DNA from: Chitinophagaceae bacterium
GTDB lineage: Bacteria; Bacteroidota; Bacteroidia; Chitinophagales; Chitinophagaceae
DNA: 64,000 bases
Direction: 5' to 3'
Assembly: GCA_016721385.1 (NCBI GenBank)
Contig: JADKIE010000011.1
Coordinates: 62,001 to 126,000, forward strand
In this document: positions 9,743-19,296 of the stretch, piece by piece
How positions within the stretch are numbered: position 1 is the first letter of the stretch
How the letters are laid out: each line of letters opens with the position of its first letter
Translations under genes and position numbers: made by a program
Notes under the pieces: generated by a model
Database searches by the model: none
What the model was told of the DNA's origin: nothing
Seen by the model: the letters and a program-made list of their open reading frames with translations, nothing else

Positions 9743-10990
9743 TTACCAACTTCTTTGAGTTGCATTTCTTTTTACTGAACCTGTATTATTTCCACCTCTT
9801 TTACTAAAATGTGGCCTTTGGTGCTGCTTCGCTATTACCGGCTGTGGCTTTGCATCTGCAGCCAAGGGAAAAGGATGTTGTGTATTAACCGGAATGGCCT
9901 TGTTAATTAATTTTTGTATATCTTTTAATTCTTCTGCTTTTTCATTTGCATCGCAAAAAGAGAATGCAATACCGGTATTACCTGCACGGCCTGTACGTCC
10001 AATACGATGTACGTAGGTTTCGGGCACTTCGGGTAGCTCAAAATTAATTACATGGCTTAAATCATCAATATCAATGCCTCTGGCAGCAATATCGGTAGCC
10101 AAAAGTACTCTGGTAGTTCCGTTTTTAAAATTGGCCAAGGCATTTTGCCTTGCATTTTGCGATTTGTTGCCATGTATGGCCGCAGCAGTAAAGCCATGTG
10201 CATGCAATACTTTAACTACCTTATCGGCACCATGTTTTGTACGGGTAAATACCAATGCACTTGCAATATTTTTATCTTGCAGCAAATGCAGTAGTAGTTT
10301 GTTTTTATCTTGTTTATCTACATAAAAAAGATGTTGTTCAATTGCCTCGGCAGTTGACGAAACCGGCGTTACACTTTACATTTGATGGATTGTGTAATAA
10401 TACATCTGCCAGTTTTGAATTTCGGGTGGCATGGTGGCCGAAAAGAAAAGTGTTTGCCTGCGTTCGGGCAATTTGGTAATTACCCTTTTTACATCATGTA
10501 TAAAGCCCATATCCAGCATCCTATCGGCTTCATCTAATACAAAAATTTGCAAATGACGTAGCGATATATAGCCTTGATTTATTAAATCTAATAAACGGCC
10601 GGGCGTTGCAATTAAAACATCTACACCTCTTTTTAAAGTACTTACTTGCGGCACTTGCGATACGCCACCAAATATTACAGCATGGCTAATTTTAGTGTAT
10701 TTACCATACGCTTCAAAACTTTCATTTATTTGAATAGCTAACTCTCTGGTTGGTGTTAAAATAAGCACTTTTATACCTTGTGTATGCTGCTTTTGTGTAA
10801 AAAGCAATTGCAAAATGGGTATGGCAAATGCGGCTGTTTTGCCGGTGCCAGTTTGTGCACAGCCTAATAAATCTTTTTGTTGCAATACAATGGGTATTGC
10901 TTGTTGTTGAATAGGGGTTGGGTTGGTGTAGCCTTGCTCGGCTAAAGCCAATAGTATAGGATCTATTAATCCTAATTTAGTAAATTCCAT
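9743..10990 (-). CDS. DEAD-box RNA helicase, RhlE-like (frameshifted)
   Basis: About 415 residues. Domain 1 shows the Q-motif [14 protein letters not shown], Walker [23 protein letters not shown] and SAT. Domain 2 shows [25 protein letters not shown] and [11 protein letters not shown] basic tail follows ([20 protein letters not shown]). The frame is lost twice around 10372-10410: corrected reading joins MPPEIQ to [13 protein letters not shown] and then [21 protein letters not shown]-dependent RNA unwinding, probably in ribosome assembly or cold adaptation; the exact subtype is inferred. Confidence 0.9.
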
Positions 10991-11109
10991 TATTATGGTT
11001 TGTTAAATGTGGGCCGTAGAGGACGTTGTATTTTCGAAAACAGCGAGTAAAATTATTATACCACCGGCTTACAACTTGCCGTAAAGTTTTACGTGGAGAT
11101 ATGCAAAGA

Positions 11110-11137
11110 TAAGGCATTACCAACTGGTAATGCCTTA
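11110..11137 (-). terminator. Hairpin downstream of fabI
   Basis: 12-bp stem taaggcattacc / ggtaatgcctta with loop aact, 26 bp past the fabI stop. Only a weak T-rich tail follows on the minus strand. Confidence 0.6.
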
Positions 11138-11162
11138 TTAATTCGTTAAAGTGCAGTAAAAG

Positions 11163-11974
11163 CTATTTTTCCATTTGTTCAATTACACTTTGTGTAACGC
11201 CGGTAAAGCTAAAACCACCATCATGAAACAGGTTGTGCATGGTAACATATTTAGTTAAATCGCTAAATAGTGTTACTATATAATCGGCACAAGCTTCTGC
11301 ACTTGCATTACCAAGCGGACTCATTTTTTCGGCATAGTTTATAAACCCATCAAATCCTTTAACACCGCTTCCGGCAGTTGTACGGGTTGGCGATTGCGAA
11401 ATGGTATTTACCCTTACATGTTTTTTTACGCCGTATTGATAACCAAAATTACGGGCAATGCTTTCCAGAATTGCTTTATTATCGGCCATGTCGTTATAAT
11501 CCGGAAAAACACGTTGTGCTGCAATATAACTTAACGCTACAACCGAACCCCATTCATTAAGGGCATCTTTTTTCAAAGCAGCAGCAAGTACTCTATGCAG
11601 GCTTAATGCAGATATATCTAAGCCTTTGTGGGTAAACTCGTAATTGTTTTCGGTATAGGTAATTCCTTTACGTACGTTTATGCTCATGCCAATGGAATGC
11701 AAAATAAAATCTACACCACCGCCAAAATGTTCAACGGCTTTTTCTATAAGATTGGTTACATCTTCGTTACTGCCACATCGCAAGCAACAACCGGCGCATT
11801 AATAGCTTCGGCCAGTTTATTTATTTCACCCATACGCATTGCAACAGGCGCATTGGTTAATAAAATTTGTGCTCCTTCTTCATGGCAACGTAATGCTGTT
11901 TTCCAGGCAATAGATTTTTCGTCTAACGCACCAAATATGATTCCTTTTTTACCTTTTAATAAATTATAACTCAT
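11163..11974 (-). CDS. fabI: Enoyl-[acyl-carrier-protein] reductase (frameshifted)
   Basis: NADH-dependent last step of each fatty-acid elongation cycle. 270 residues with LLKGKKGIIFGALDEKSIAW (nucleotide fold), LHSIGMS, the catalytic Tyr and Lys in FPDYNDMADNK, and the C-terminal LFHDGGFSFTG. A missing A at about 11775 splits the gene: VVACDVA should continue SNEDVTNLIEKAVEHFGG. As fabI is normally essential, a sequence error is more likely than true loss. Confidence 0.93.
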
Positions 11975-12005
11975 GATTGCTATTTAGTTTATGGTAAAGA
12001 TAAAA

Positions 12006-12230
12006 TTATTGTAAATACTTAGCAACTGCAATTATTACATAAATGCCTGCTGTTATGTATAAAAAAATAGTAGCAATTACTATAATAAAGTACAAAAGCA
12101 GTTTTTTCCCGCTTTCTCTTGGTTTTATTTTTTGTTGAAGGTATTGATTGAAGAAATAGAATGGAATAGTCATTAAACCGGCAATTAGTAATATGCCTAA
12201 ACCCGGTGGTATTAAAAAAAGTAACTGCAT
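12006..12230 (-). CDS. Small two-TM membrane protein
   Basis: 74 residues with two hydrophobic helices (LLFLIPPGLGILLIAGLMTI and LLLYFIIVIATIFLYITAGI) separated by a basic loop, QQKIKPRESGKK. It begins 4 bp after the recN stop, so it is probably translated from the same message. No family recognised and no function can be assigned. Confidence 0.6.
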   Translation of the reverse strand: MQLLFLIPPGLGILLIAGLMTIPFYFFNQYLQQKIKPRESGKKLLLYFIIVIATIFLYITAGIYVIIAVAKYLQ

Positions 12231-12233
12231 AAT

Positions 12234-13889
12234 TTAATTTCCTATCATTTCTCTTGCATTTTCTAAAGCAGCAGCAGTTGGTTTTTCGCCACTAAGCATT
12301 TGGGCAATGGTGGTAATGCGTTCATCATTGTTTAGTAGGCGAATACTGGTTACAATTTTATCGGCCTTAATGGCTTTGTAAACAAAATAATGAGCATTTG
12401 CTTTTGCAGCAATTTGTGGTTGGTGTGTTATGGATATTAATTGGTGAGATGCAGAAAGTTCCTTCATAATATTACCTACTTGTTTTGCAGCCTCTCCACT
12501 TATCCCTGTATCAATTTCGTCGAAAATTAATGTAGGTAATTGTAATTTTTTTGCAACTAAGCTTTTTATGCAAAGCATTAGCCTGCTTAACTCGCCGCCG
12601 CTTGCAACTTTACGCAAGGGCTCAAAATGATTACTTTTATTTGCATCAAACAAAAACTCAATATTGTTACAACCTGTGCTATTTAAAACAACATCATCTA
12701 CCTGTATTTTTAGTTGAGCATTTGGCATTCCTACTTGAGCCAATAATGCATTTACATTTTTAGTAAATGGCTGAATTGCTTTTTTTCTGTTGGCAGATAT
12801 TTGCCCGGCTATAGTGTTACTTTTTGTTAACCACTCGGTTGTTTCTTTTTCTTTTTTTAGGATGGAGTCACTAATATTTATAACATCTGTTAGTTTTATT
12901 TGTAAATCTGTCTGAATGGCTAACAACTCGGTTGTTGTGGTTACATTGTGTTTTTTTAACAACTTGTATCCTACAGCCATTTTATCGTTTACAAGTTGTA
13001 TTCTTTCGGCACTGTATTGTATGGTGTTATTTATGTTCTCCAATTCGTCTGCAACATCTTGCAACTCTACCTGTGTAGCTTGTAACCTTTTAAGCAAACT
13101 TTCTATATTGGGGTGATATTGTGTTAAAGATTGTAATCTATTGCTCAACGATTTTATTTGTTGCACAATTGGTTGTTCGCTTTCGGTTAACTCAAAATAA
13201 ATACCACCAAGTTGGTGCTTAATATTTTCGGCATTGCTCAGTAGTTTTAGTTCGGCGTCTAAATTTTCTAACTCGTTTTCCTGTAAATTAATTTCGTTTA
13301 ATTCATCAAACAAAAATTGATTGTAATCGAGTGTGGCATTTTCTTTGGCTTGCTTTTCCTGCAAGGTGGTTAATTGTTTTTTGCATAATGTGTATGTTGT
13401 AAATGCGGTTTTAAAATCTGTTAATAAAGCCACGTTATCTGCCAGTGCATCTAAAACTTCCCGTTGAAAATCATTATCACCCAATTCCAGTGTATCAAAT
13501 TGCTGGTGCAAATCAACCAATAAACTACTTAACTCCTTTAATTGATTTAAATTAACCGGCGTATCATTTATAAAAGCTCTGGATTTTCCGTTAACTGCAA
13601 TCTCCCTTCTAATAACTAACTCCTCATCATTATCCAACTCATTTTCTTTTAAAAAAGATTGAATAGTTTTTTGTTTTTGGGAAGAAAAATAACCTTCTAT
13701 AATACACTTTCTCTCTTTTTGTTGCAGTACACTGCTATCTGCCCTGTTGCCTAAAATAAGGCTTAATGCACCCATTAAAATACTTTTACCGGCGCCGGTT
13801 TCGCCGGTAATAATATTAAGGTTGTTGGAAAATTCTATTTCCAGTTCATCTATTATAGCGTAATTCTGTATGTTAAGTTTTTGAAGCAT
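12234..13889 (-). CDS. recN: DNA repair protein RecN
   Basis: SMC-like ATPase that helps repair double-strand breaks. About 551 residues: N-terminal MLQKLNIQNYAIIDELEIEF, Walker A TGETGAGKS, a long coiled coil with Q/E/L-rich heptads (residues about 150-360), then SGGELSRLMLCIK signature, Walker B TLIFDEIDTGISG and SITHQPQIAAKA. I prefer the ATG at 13889 over 13901 because family members start directly with MLxxLxIxNYAII. Confidence 0.95.
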   Translation of the reverse strand: MLQKLNIQNYAIIDELEIEFSNNLNIITGETGAGKSILMGALSLILGNRADSSVLQQKERKCIIEGYFSSQKQKTIQSFLKENELDNDEELVIRREIAVNGKSRAFINDTPVNLNQLKELSSLLVDLHQQFDTLELGDNDFQREVLDALADNVALLTDFKTAFTTYTLCKKQLTTLQEKQAKENATLDYNQFLFDELNEINLQENELENLDAELKLLSNAENIKHQLGGIYFELTESEQPIVQQIKSLSNRLQSLTQYHPNIESLLKRLQATQVELQDVADELENINNTIQYSAERIQLVNDKMAVGYKLLKKHNVTTTTELLAIQTDLQIKLTDVINISDSILKKEKETTEWLTKSNTIAGQISANRKKAIQPFTKNVNALLAQVGMPNAQLKIQVDDVVLNSTGCNNIEFLFDANKSNHFEPLRKVASGGELSRLMLCIKSLVAKKLQLPTLIFDEIDTGISGEAAKQVGNIMKELSASHQLISITHQPQIAAKANAHYFVYKAIKADKIVTSIRLLNNDERITTIAQMLSGEKPTAAALENAREMIGN

Positions 13890-13939
13890 AAAGTGATACA
13901 CGAATTTATACTAATTACACGAATTTGGCAGCATTCATA

Positions 13940-13971
13940 AAATAAAAAAGCATCTCAAAAAAATGAGATGC
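13940..13971 (-). terminator. Terminator after zinc-ribbon protein gene
   Basis: 8-bp stem gcatctca/tgagatgc around an A-run loop; on the minus strand it is followed by TTTTTTATTTT. Confidence 0.85.
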
Positions 13972-14007
13972 CTGTACTAATTACTTTGTATTATATAATG
14001 CTTATTA

Positions 14008-14763
14008 CTATTTTACTTCAATAGAATCGTTTAAATCGCTATCTACCAAAATACGACCGCAGTTTTCGCAAACCATTACTTTTTTGTGTAGTTTAATTTC
14101 GCTTTGCTTTTGCGGCGGAATAGCATGAAAACAACCGCCACAGCTATCTCTTTCTACCGCTACAACTGCTAAACCGTTACGATAATTTTTACGTATTTTA
14201 TCGTAGCTTATTAATAATCTTTCGTCAACATGTTTTCTTGCCTCATCTGCTTGTTTGTTGTATTGCTTTTCTTCTTTTTCGGTTTCGCCAATAATTTTTT
14301 CTAACTCACCTTTTTTGCCACTTAAGTTACCTTCTTTAGTTGCTACAGCTTTTTTAGCAGCTTCTAATTGCCTTGCTTTTTCGCCAATTTCTTCGGTAGC
14401 ATCTTTAATGTGCTTTTCGCAAAGTTTAACTTCCAGTTGTTGCATTTCAATTTCTTTATTGATTGCTTCAAACTCACGGTTGTTTTTTACGTTATCGCTT
14501 TGCTTTTCGTATTTTTTTACTAAAGCTTCAGCTTCTTTGATGCCTTCTTTTTTTTGCTCAATAAACTCCTGAATGCCGTTAATCTCTTCTTCAACTCTTG
14601 TTTGACGGGCATGCAAGCCTTCAATTTCATCTTCAAGGTCTTTAACCTCAATAGGTAATTCGCCTTTTAAAATTTGAATTTCATCAAGCTTACAATCTAC
14701 TTTTTGTAGCTTAACAAGCGCTGTTAATTTTTCTTCAACTGAGAAATCTGCAACTTTTGCCAT
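14008..14763 (-). CDS. Coiled-coil protein with C4-type zinc ribbon
   Basis: 251 residues: a long antiparallel coiled coil (residues about 15-190, rich in E, K, L) followed by a zinc ribbon with two Cys pairs, CGGCFHAIPP and CENCGRIL. This layout matches the bacterial zf-RING_7/DUF164-like family, thought to bind nucleic acid or act at the ribosome; the exact role is not established. It starts 16 bp after the NIF3-family gene and probably shares its transcript. Confidence 0.85.
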   Translation of the reverse strand: MAKVADFSVEEKLTALVKLQKVDCKLDEIQILKGELPIEVKDLEDEIEGLHARQTRVEEEINGIQEFIEQKKEGIKEAEALVKKYEKQSDNVKNNREFEAINKEIEMQQLEVKLCEKHIKDATEEIGEKARQLEAAKKAVATKEGNLSGKKGELEKIIGETEKEEKQYNKQADEARKHVDERLLISYDKIRKNYRNGLAVVAVERDSCGGCFHAIPPQKQSEIKLHKKVMVCENCGRILVDSDLNDSIEVK

Positions 14764-14779
14764 AATGATTGAGTATTTT

Positions 14780-15876
14780 TTAGCTCCAATATTGTACAGG
14801 GTTGGTTTTTACCGCTGTTTTTAGGACGGCAAAGGTAGGGAATTTTTGCTGCAAAACCTCAGTTAAAAGCTCAATTGTAAATTGCTCACTTTCCCAGTGG
14901 CCAATATCTGCTAAAACTAATTTATTATCGGCATCAAAAAATTCGTGATATTTTACATCTCCGGTAATAAAAAATTGAGCTCCGGCTGCAATTGCAGCAC
15001 TTGTTAAAAAACTGCCTGCACCACCACAAATTGCTATTTTTTTTACTTTTTTGCCCAATAATGGAGTAAAACGAAGCATTTTTAGCCCAAATTTGGCCTT
15101 TAGTAAATCAAGTAAATCTTCTTCGGGCAGTTCATTTTGTAACTCACCCATTAAGCCGCTGCCTATATTTTGGTTATTATTTTGCAAAGCAATTACTTCA
15201 TAAGCCACTTCTTCATAGGGATGGTTTTTTATTAAAGCATTCAATATTTCTTTTTCTTTCCATACTTCAAAAATGACTTCCAGCTTTTGCTCTTTTTCGT
15301 AGTGGCGTTGGCCAATTTCTCCTACATGCGGATTGGTACCCTCTGTTGCTTTAAAACTTCCCTCACCTTCGGTTAAAAAGCTGCATTCAATATAATTACC
15401 AATTGCACCACCGCCTGCATTAAAAATAGCGTCTCTTACTTTAGTAGCATATGCAATAGGAATATAGGTGTATAGTTTTTTAAGCACATCTTTTTGGGGC
15501 TTAAAATTTTTCTGTTTGTAAGGCCTAATTTATCGGCAATTTTAGCATTTACACCCTGCAGTACATTATCTAAATTGGTGTGAATGGCATAAATGGCAAT
15601 GTCATTTTTTATGGCAGCAATAATTGTTTTTTCTACATAGTTTTTTCCTGTAATTTTTTTTAGGCCACTAAAAATAATAGGGTGGTGGGCAACAATTAAA
15701 TTGCAATTTTTTTCTATCGCCTCCATCACCACACTTTCAGTAGCATCTAAGCTGCAAATTGCACCGGTACATTCCCAATTGGTATTTCCGGTAATCAATC
15801 CGGCATTGTCGTAGCTTTCTTGTAAAGATGGTGGCGCAAAAACTTCTAAGTGAGCAATTATTTCGGCAATTTTCAT
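14780..15876 (-). CDS. NIF3/YqfO-family dinuclear metal protein (frameshifted)
   Basis: About 365 residues. NIF3 N-terminal half: QESYDNAGLITG, LIVAHHPIIFSG with the metal-binding His pair and AIHTNLDNV. A YqfO-type insert follows (KLYTYIPIAYATKVRDAIF ... NHPYEEVAYEV), then the C-terminal half with ICGGAGSF, FITGDVKYHEFFDA and ADIGHWESEQ (further His and Glu ligands). The frame breaks near 15500; one extra A gives ILKPQKDVLKKLYTY. Often annotated as a GTP cyclohydrolase I type 2-like protein, but the activity is uncertain. Confidence 0.88.
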
Positions 15877-16343
15877 CTTTAAAAATAAACATTTTGCTGT
15901 AACTACCTTAAGCTATTGGATAAAACACTTGAAAATTTTTACTACTGCAGTTTAGAAATGAAAGAAGTGGTACACAGTAGTTTTTTACCTGATGAAATGA
16001 AAAGATGAATATGCACTATTATTAAATGAACGGATGAAGCGGTTGAATATGAAATAAAAAATTTGCCAACCTCTAAAAGGTTGGCAAATTTACAATATAG
16101 CTATATACTCATGCTGAACAAGCCATGACCATAGGTAGATATAATTACTGTGTTAGCAGTATGTGAATGCAAGTCGGTGATATTATATAACTTAGGTGAT
16201 TGAATTCATTGCTAAATAATGCCACTATTGTTGGATTTGTAAAGCCCTTCCGAAACGATGATTGCCCAAATTTGCAATTGTATGAAAACAGTTGATATTA
16301 ATAAACTTTTCACAATTATTCGTATAGTTCTTTAATTAGCGAT
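15877..16343. other. Intergenic region without a gene
   Basis: 467 bp. Apart from one hairpin (16050-16091) I see no coding frame with a recognisable start, no tRNA-like fold and no repeat found elsewhere in the window. Confidence 0.6.
16050..16091 (-). terminator. Terminator hairpin, minus strand
   Basis: 14-bp stem aaatttgccaacct / aggttggcaaattt; on the minus strand T-rich sequence follows. It lies 250 bp past the nearest minus-strand stop (16344), leaving a long 3' untranslated stretch. Confidence 0.75.
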
Positions 16344-16946
16344 TTATAATTTTTCAACTATTACATTATCAATATAAAATTCGGCTCCATCTGTACCAGC
16401 GGTAGCGCTCCATTTAGAATATATAGTTAAATTATTAACTGGTTTATCATACGTAAAACTTAACTGTTCCCATTTGCAAGTAGTTGTAGAGGCTACTGAT
16501 TTTTCAATCCCAATAGCACCATTTTGTAAAACACCAATAGTCATACCACCACGAACTACATATACCCAGCAACTTACTTTCACTCCTTTGTTTAGAGGTA
16601 ATGGATTTTGTGCAATTCCCGAATGCCCGATTGTACTGGTAATATGCATAATATTGCCTTGTACTCCGCTATTTGCTACAGAGGCTAATTGGCAGCAAGT
16701 ATTTTTAATATTTACTAACTCGGTTATCATACAGGAGTTGTGTGTTGGATTATTTATCCATGCATACCACTTATCTGCTCCTGTTGAGTCTGCCCAATTC
16801 GTTGTGCCGGGTGTGTGGCAATAACCTGTGGGGTTTGCAACAAGTGTATATCTTGTTTCAAACCCTGAATTAACGATAAGATTTTGAGCCTTTAAAGCAA
16901 ATTGAATGGTTGTAATTAGTAACAACGTAGTAAGATTTTTTTTCAT
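16344..16946 (-). CDS. Secreted carbohydrate-binding-like protein
   Basis: 200 residues with a signal peptide (MKKNLTTLLLITTIQFALKA) followed at once by QNLIVNSGFET, the opening of CenC/CBM-like beta-sandwich domains; the C-terminus AEFYIDNVIVEKL is also typical of them. Four or more cysteines (YCHTPG, SCMITE, NTCCQLA) may form disulfides outside the cell. The ligand is unknown. It lies downstream of the large surface-protein cluster but behind a terminator, so it is probably a separate unit. Confidence 0.65.
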   Translation of the reverse strand: MKKNLTTLLLITTIQFALKAQNLIVNSGFETRYTLVANPTGYCHTPGTTNWADSTGADKWYAWINNPTHNSCMITELVNIKNTCCQLASVANSGVQGNIMHITSTIGHSGIAQNPLPLNKGVKVSCWVYVVRGGMTIGVLQNGAIGIEKSVASTTTCKWEQLSFTYDKPVNNLTIYSKWSATAGTDGAEFYIDNVIVEKL

Positions 16947-17070
16947 TTTAGAAATTTTTTAAATTTATACAAAAATGTAGCATTTGTATGCTATTGGCAA
17001 TACCATAAATAGGTTGATTTATAGCTTTTAAAAAATGAAAACGATAATAAATACTGCATACTGGTAATGA

Positions 17071-17107
17071 AAAAAGCAGCCAACCTTACAAAGGCTGGCT
17101 GCTTTTT
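17071..17107 (-). terminator. Terminator closing the surface-protein cluster
   Basis: 12-bp stem aaaaagcagcca / tggctgcttttt, 17 bp after the last gene of the minus-strand block. Confidence 0.88.
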
Positions 17108-17123
17108 AGAAGATTAATAAAAT

Positions 17124-19290
17124 TTACTCTTTGTATGTAACCAAAATTTTTACTGGCTTACTACATATGTAAGCACAGGAAGCAGCATTGTTTTGTATTG
17201 TAATTTGTGTTGGGCTTACAAAATAATTATAGTTGAGTAATGGATCGGGTGAATATTCTGGTGGGACCAAATACCCTGTTGTCCATTCTAATAAAACAGT
17301 TACACTAATTATTTTTGAACTTGTTAATCCATGATTTATAGATACCTGACCTGTGGATGAAGAACTTGACTGAATAGTAAGTTCTTTCATTTTTATAGCA
17401 GGTGCACCACTTGCCTGTGTACCCAGCCTGGTATAATCTCTGATATTAACTCTAGCATTAAGGTTAAGGCTATCAGCAGCAAAGTCGCCGTAGATAAGAG
17501 CGTTGTTTTTATCTGCATTTGAATTTTCGATATAAAGTTTATTAGAACCACTTTCGTTAAGTGCAGCCGAACCGCCTATAGCAATATTCCCATTTCCATT
17601 AATATTATTAAATAATGCAGAAGAACCTATAGCTACATTATCATTACCTGTTTGATGATAAAACATGGTGTAGGCGCCCAATGCAACATTATTTGTTCCA
17701 TTATCGTATTGAAGTGCAGATTTGCCAACAGCAGTGGTGCTTGTACCCGTAGAACCGATAGCTAAAGCAGAAGCTCCAACAGCAGTATTATCATCCCCAA
17801 AAGCATGGTTATTTAATGTACCTAAACCCAAAGATGTATTATAACTGCCTGTAGTATTACTAAATAATGATTTACTACCTACTGCAGTATTGCCAACAGC
17901 TTGTAAAACGCCTGCTCCAATACCATTATTATACAATGCACTATCACCAACAGCAACAAGGTTGCTTTTAGCAGTATTTTTTGCTAATGCATTGGTACCT
18001 ATTGCCACATTACTATTGCCTGAAATATTATTTGATAATGTTCTAAATCCCAAAGCAGTATTAGAATTGCCACTAAAAGAGTTAACAAGAGACTGAACAC
18101 CAATTGCTGTGTTATCTGATCCAGTGGAATTAGTAAATAGACTGCTTGAGCCAATTGCTGTATTAGAATTTCCATTATTATTAAATAAATTTGCAACACC
18201 AATTGCAGTATTAAAACTTCCTGTCGTGTTTAATTTTAATGTACCAGCTCCTATAGCTATATTATTAATACCTTTTGTATTTGAAAACAACGCCTTAGTA
18301 CCCACTGCCAAATTATCAATACCTTCCGACTCATTAGCACCTGTACTATTATTGTACAAAGCACTATCACCAATGGCCAGGTTGCGAATCTTGCCATTGT
18401 TATTAAATAAAGCGGCCCTGCCAATTGCTACAACACCATCTGCTGCAGTATCACTATAAGCAGCTTTATAGCCAATAGCCACAGCACCACTTCCTCGGCG
18501 ATTATTAAATAAAGTTTCCGACCCAAGTGCAGTGTTATGTAATCCTTGTGACGGTAAAATGGAAGCACCACCAGACGTAAAGCAATTTAGCGCAAGTGAC
18601 GAAAGCCCAACAGCAGTATTCCCATCTCTATTATTATTATAATAAAGTGAACCTCCACCAATAGCTATATTGCCATAACCTGCAGGTATCAATTGGCATT
18701 GCAGATCCTCCAATAGCAATATTATGTTCGCCATATTTATTATAGAGCATAGAAACATTACCTATTGCCACATTGTTATTGCCATTCAAATGATTACTTA
18801 AAGAATATGCACCAATAGAAACATTAGCTAAGCCAGCTGATTTTAAATTATTTGCACCAGCTCCAAGAGATACATTATAAGTGGTGGCAGCATCCACCCC
18901 CCCAATTTTCATACCATTGGATTTTAAAATGAGTGGCATATTATCTAAAGTTCCAATAAAATTTACAATAGTATCAGTACCTGCATTGCCAGTAGTACTC
19001 CATCCACTACCTGCCCCACTGGCATTTTGTAGCCAAACCCAACTGCCGCTGTTGTAATAATAAAACCCAATACTGTCGGGTGCATTTTGAAATACCAGCA
19101 AGCCGTTGGCCGGCGCTGCAATGGCAGTACGCTGGGTTTTACTCATTCTGGGTATCAGCAATCCCTTATCGGTTGCCGATACATCCAGTAAAGCGCTTGC
19201 ATTGGGCGTGAGTGTGCCAATGCCAACATTTTGGGCAACCGATTGATACGTAAAAAATAATGCAGCGGAAAGAATCAGTAATTTTTTCAT
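17124..19290 (-). CDS. YadA-head-like repeat surface protein A (frameshifted)
   Basis: About 722 residues. Signal peptide (MKKLLILSAALFFTYQSVAQ); a module LLDVSATDKGLLIPRMSKTQ ... GLLVFQNAPDSIGFYYYN shared with many Bacteroidota surface and tail-fibre-like proteins; then about 20 repeats of roughly 17 residues with consensus NTAIGxxSLxxNxTGxx, the left-handed beta-roll pattern of Hep/Hag (YadA head) repeats; then a conserved C-terminal region (KLYIENSNADKNNALIYGDF, ITVQNN-like end, VKILVTYKE). There is no trimeric autotransporter barrel, so export and anchoring differ from YadA. Frame lost near 18690. Paralogue of the next gene upstream, 6 bp away. Confidence 0.78.
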
Positions 19291-19296
19291 AATTTT

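Noticed and set aside
10991..11162. tRNA or small RNA gene between helicase and fabI
   Set aside because: No cloverleaf can be drawn; only the fabI-side hairpin is convincing.
17890..18459. Plus-strand frames inside repeat protein A
   Set aside because: Periodic antisense of the beta-roll repeats; Pro/Leu-rich with no recognisable domain.
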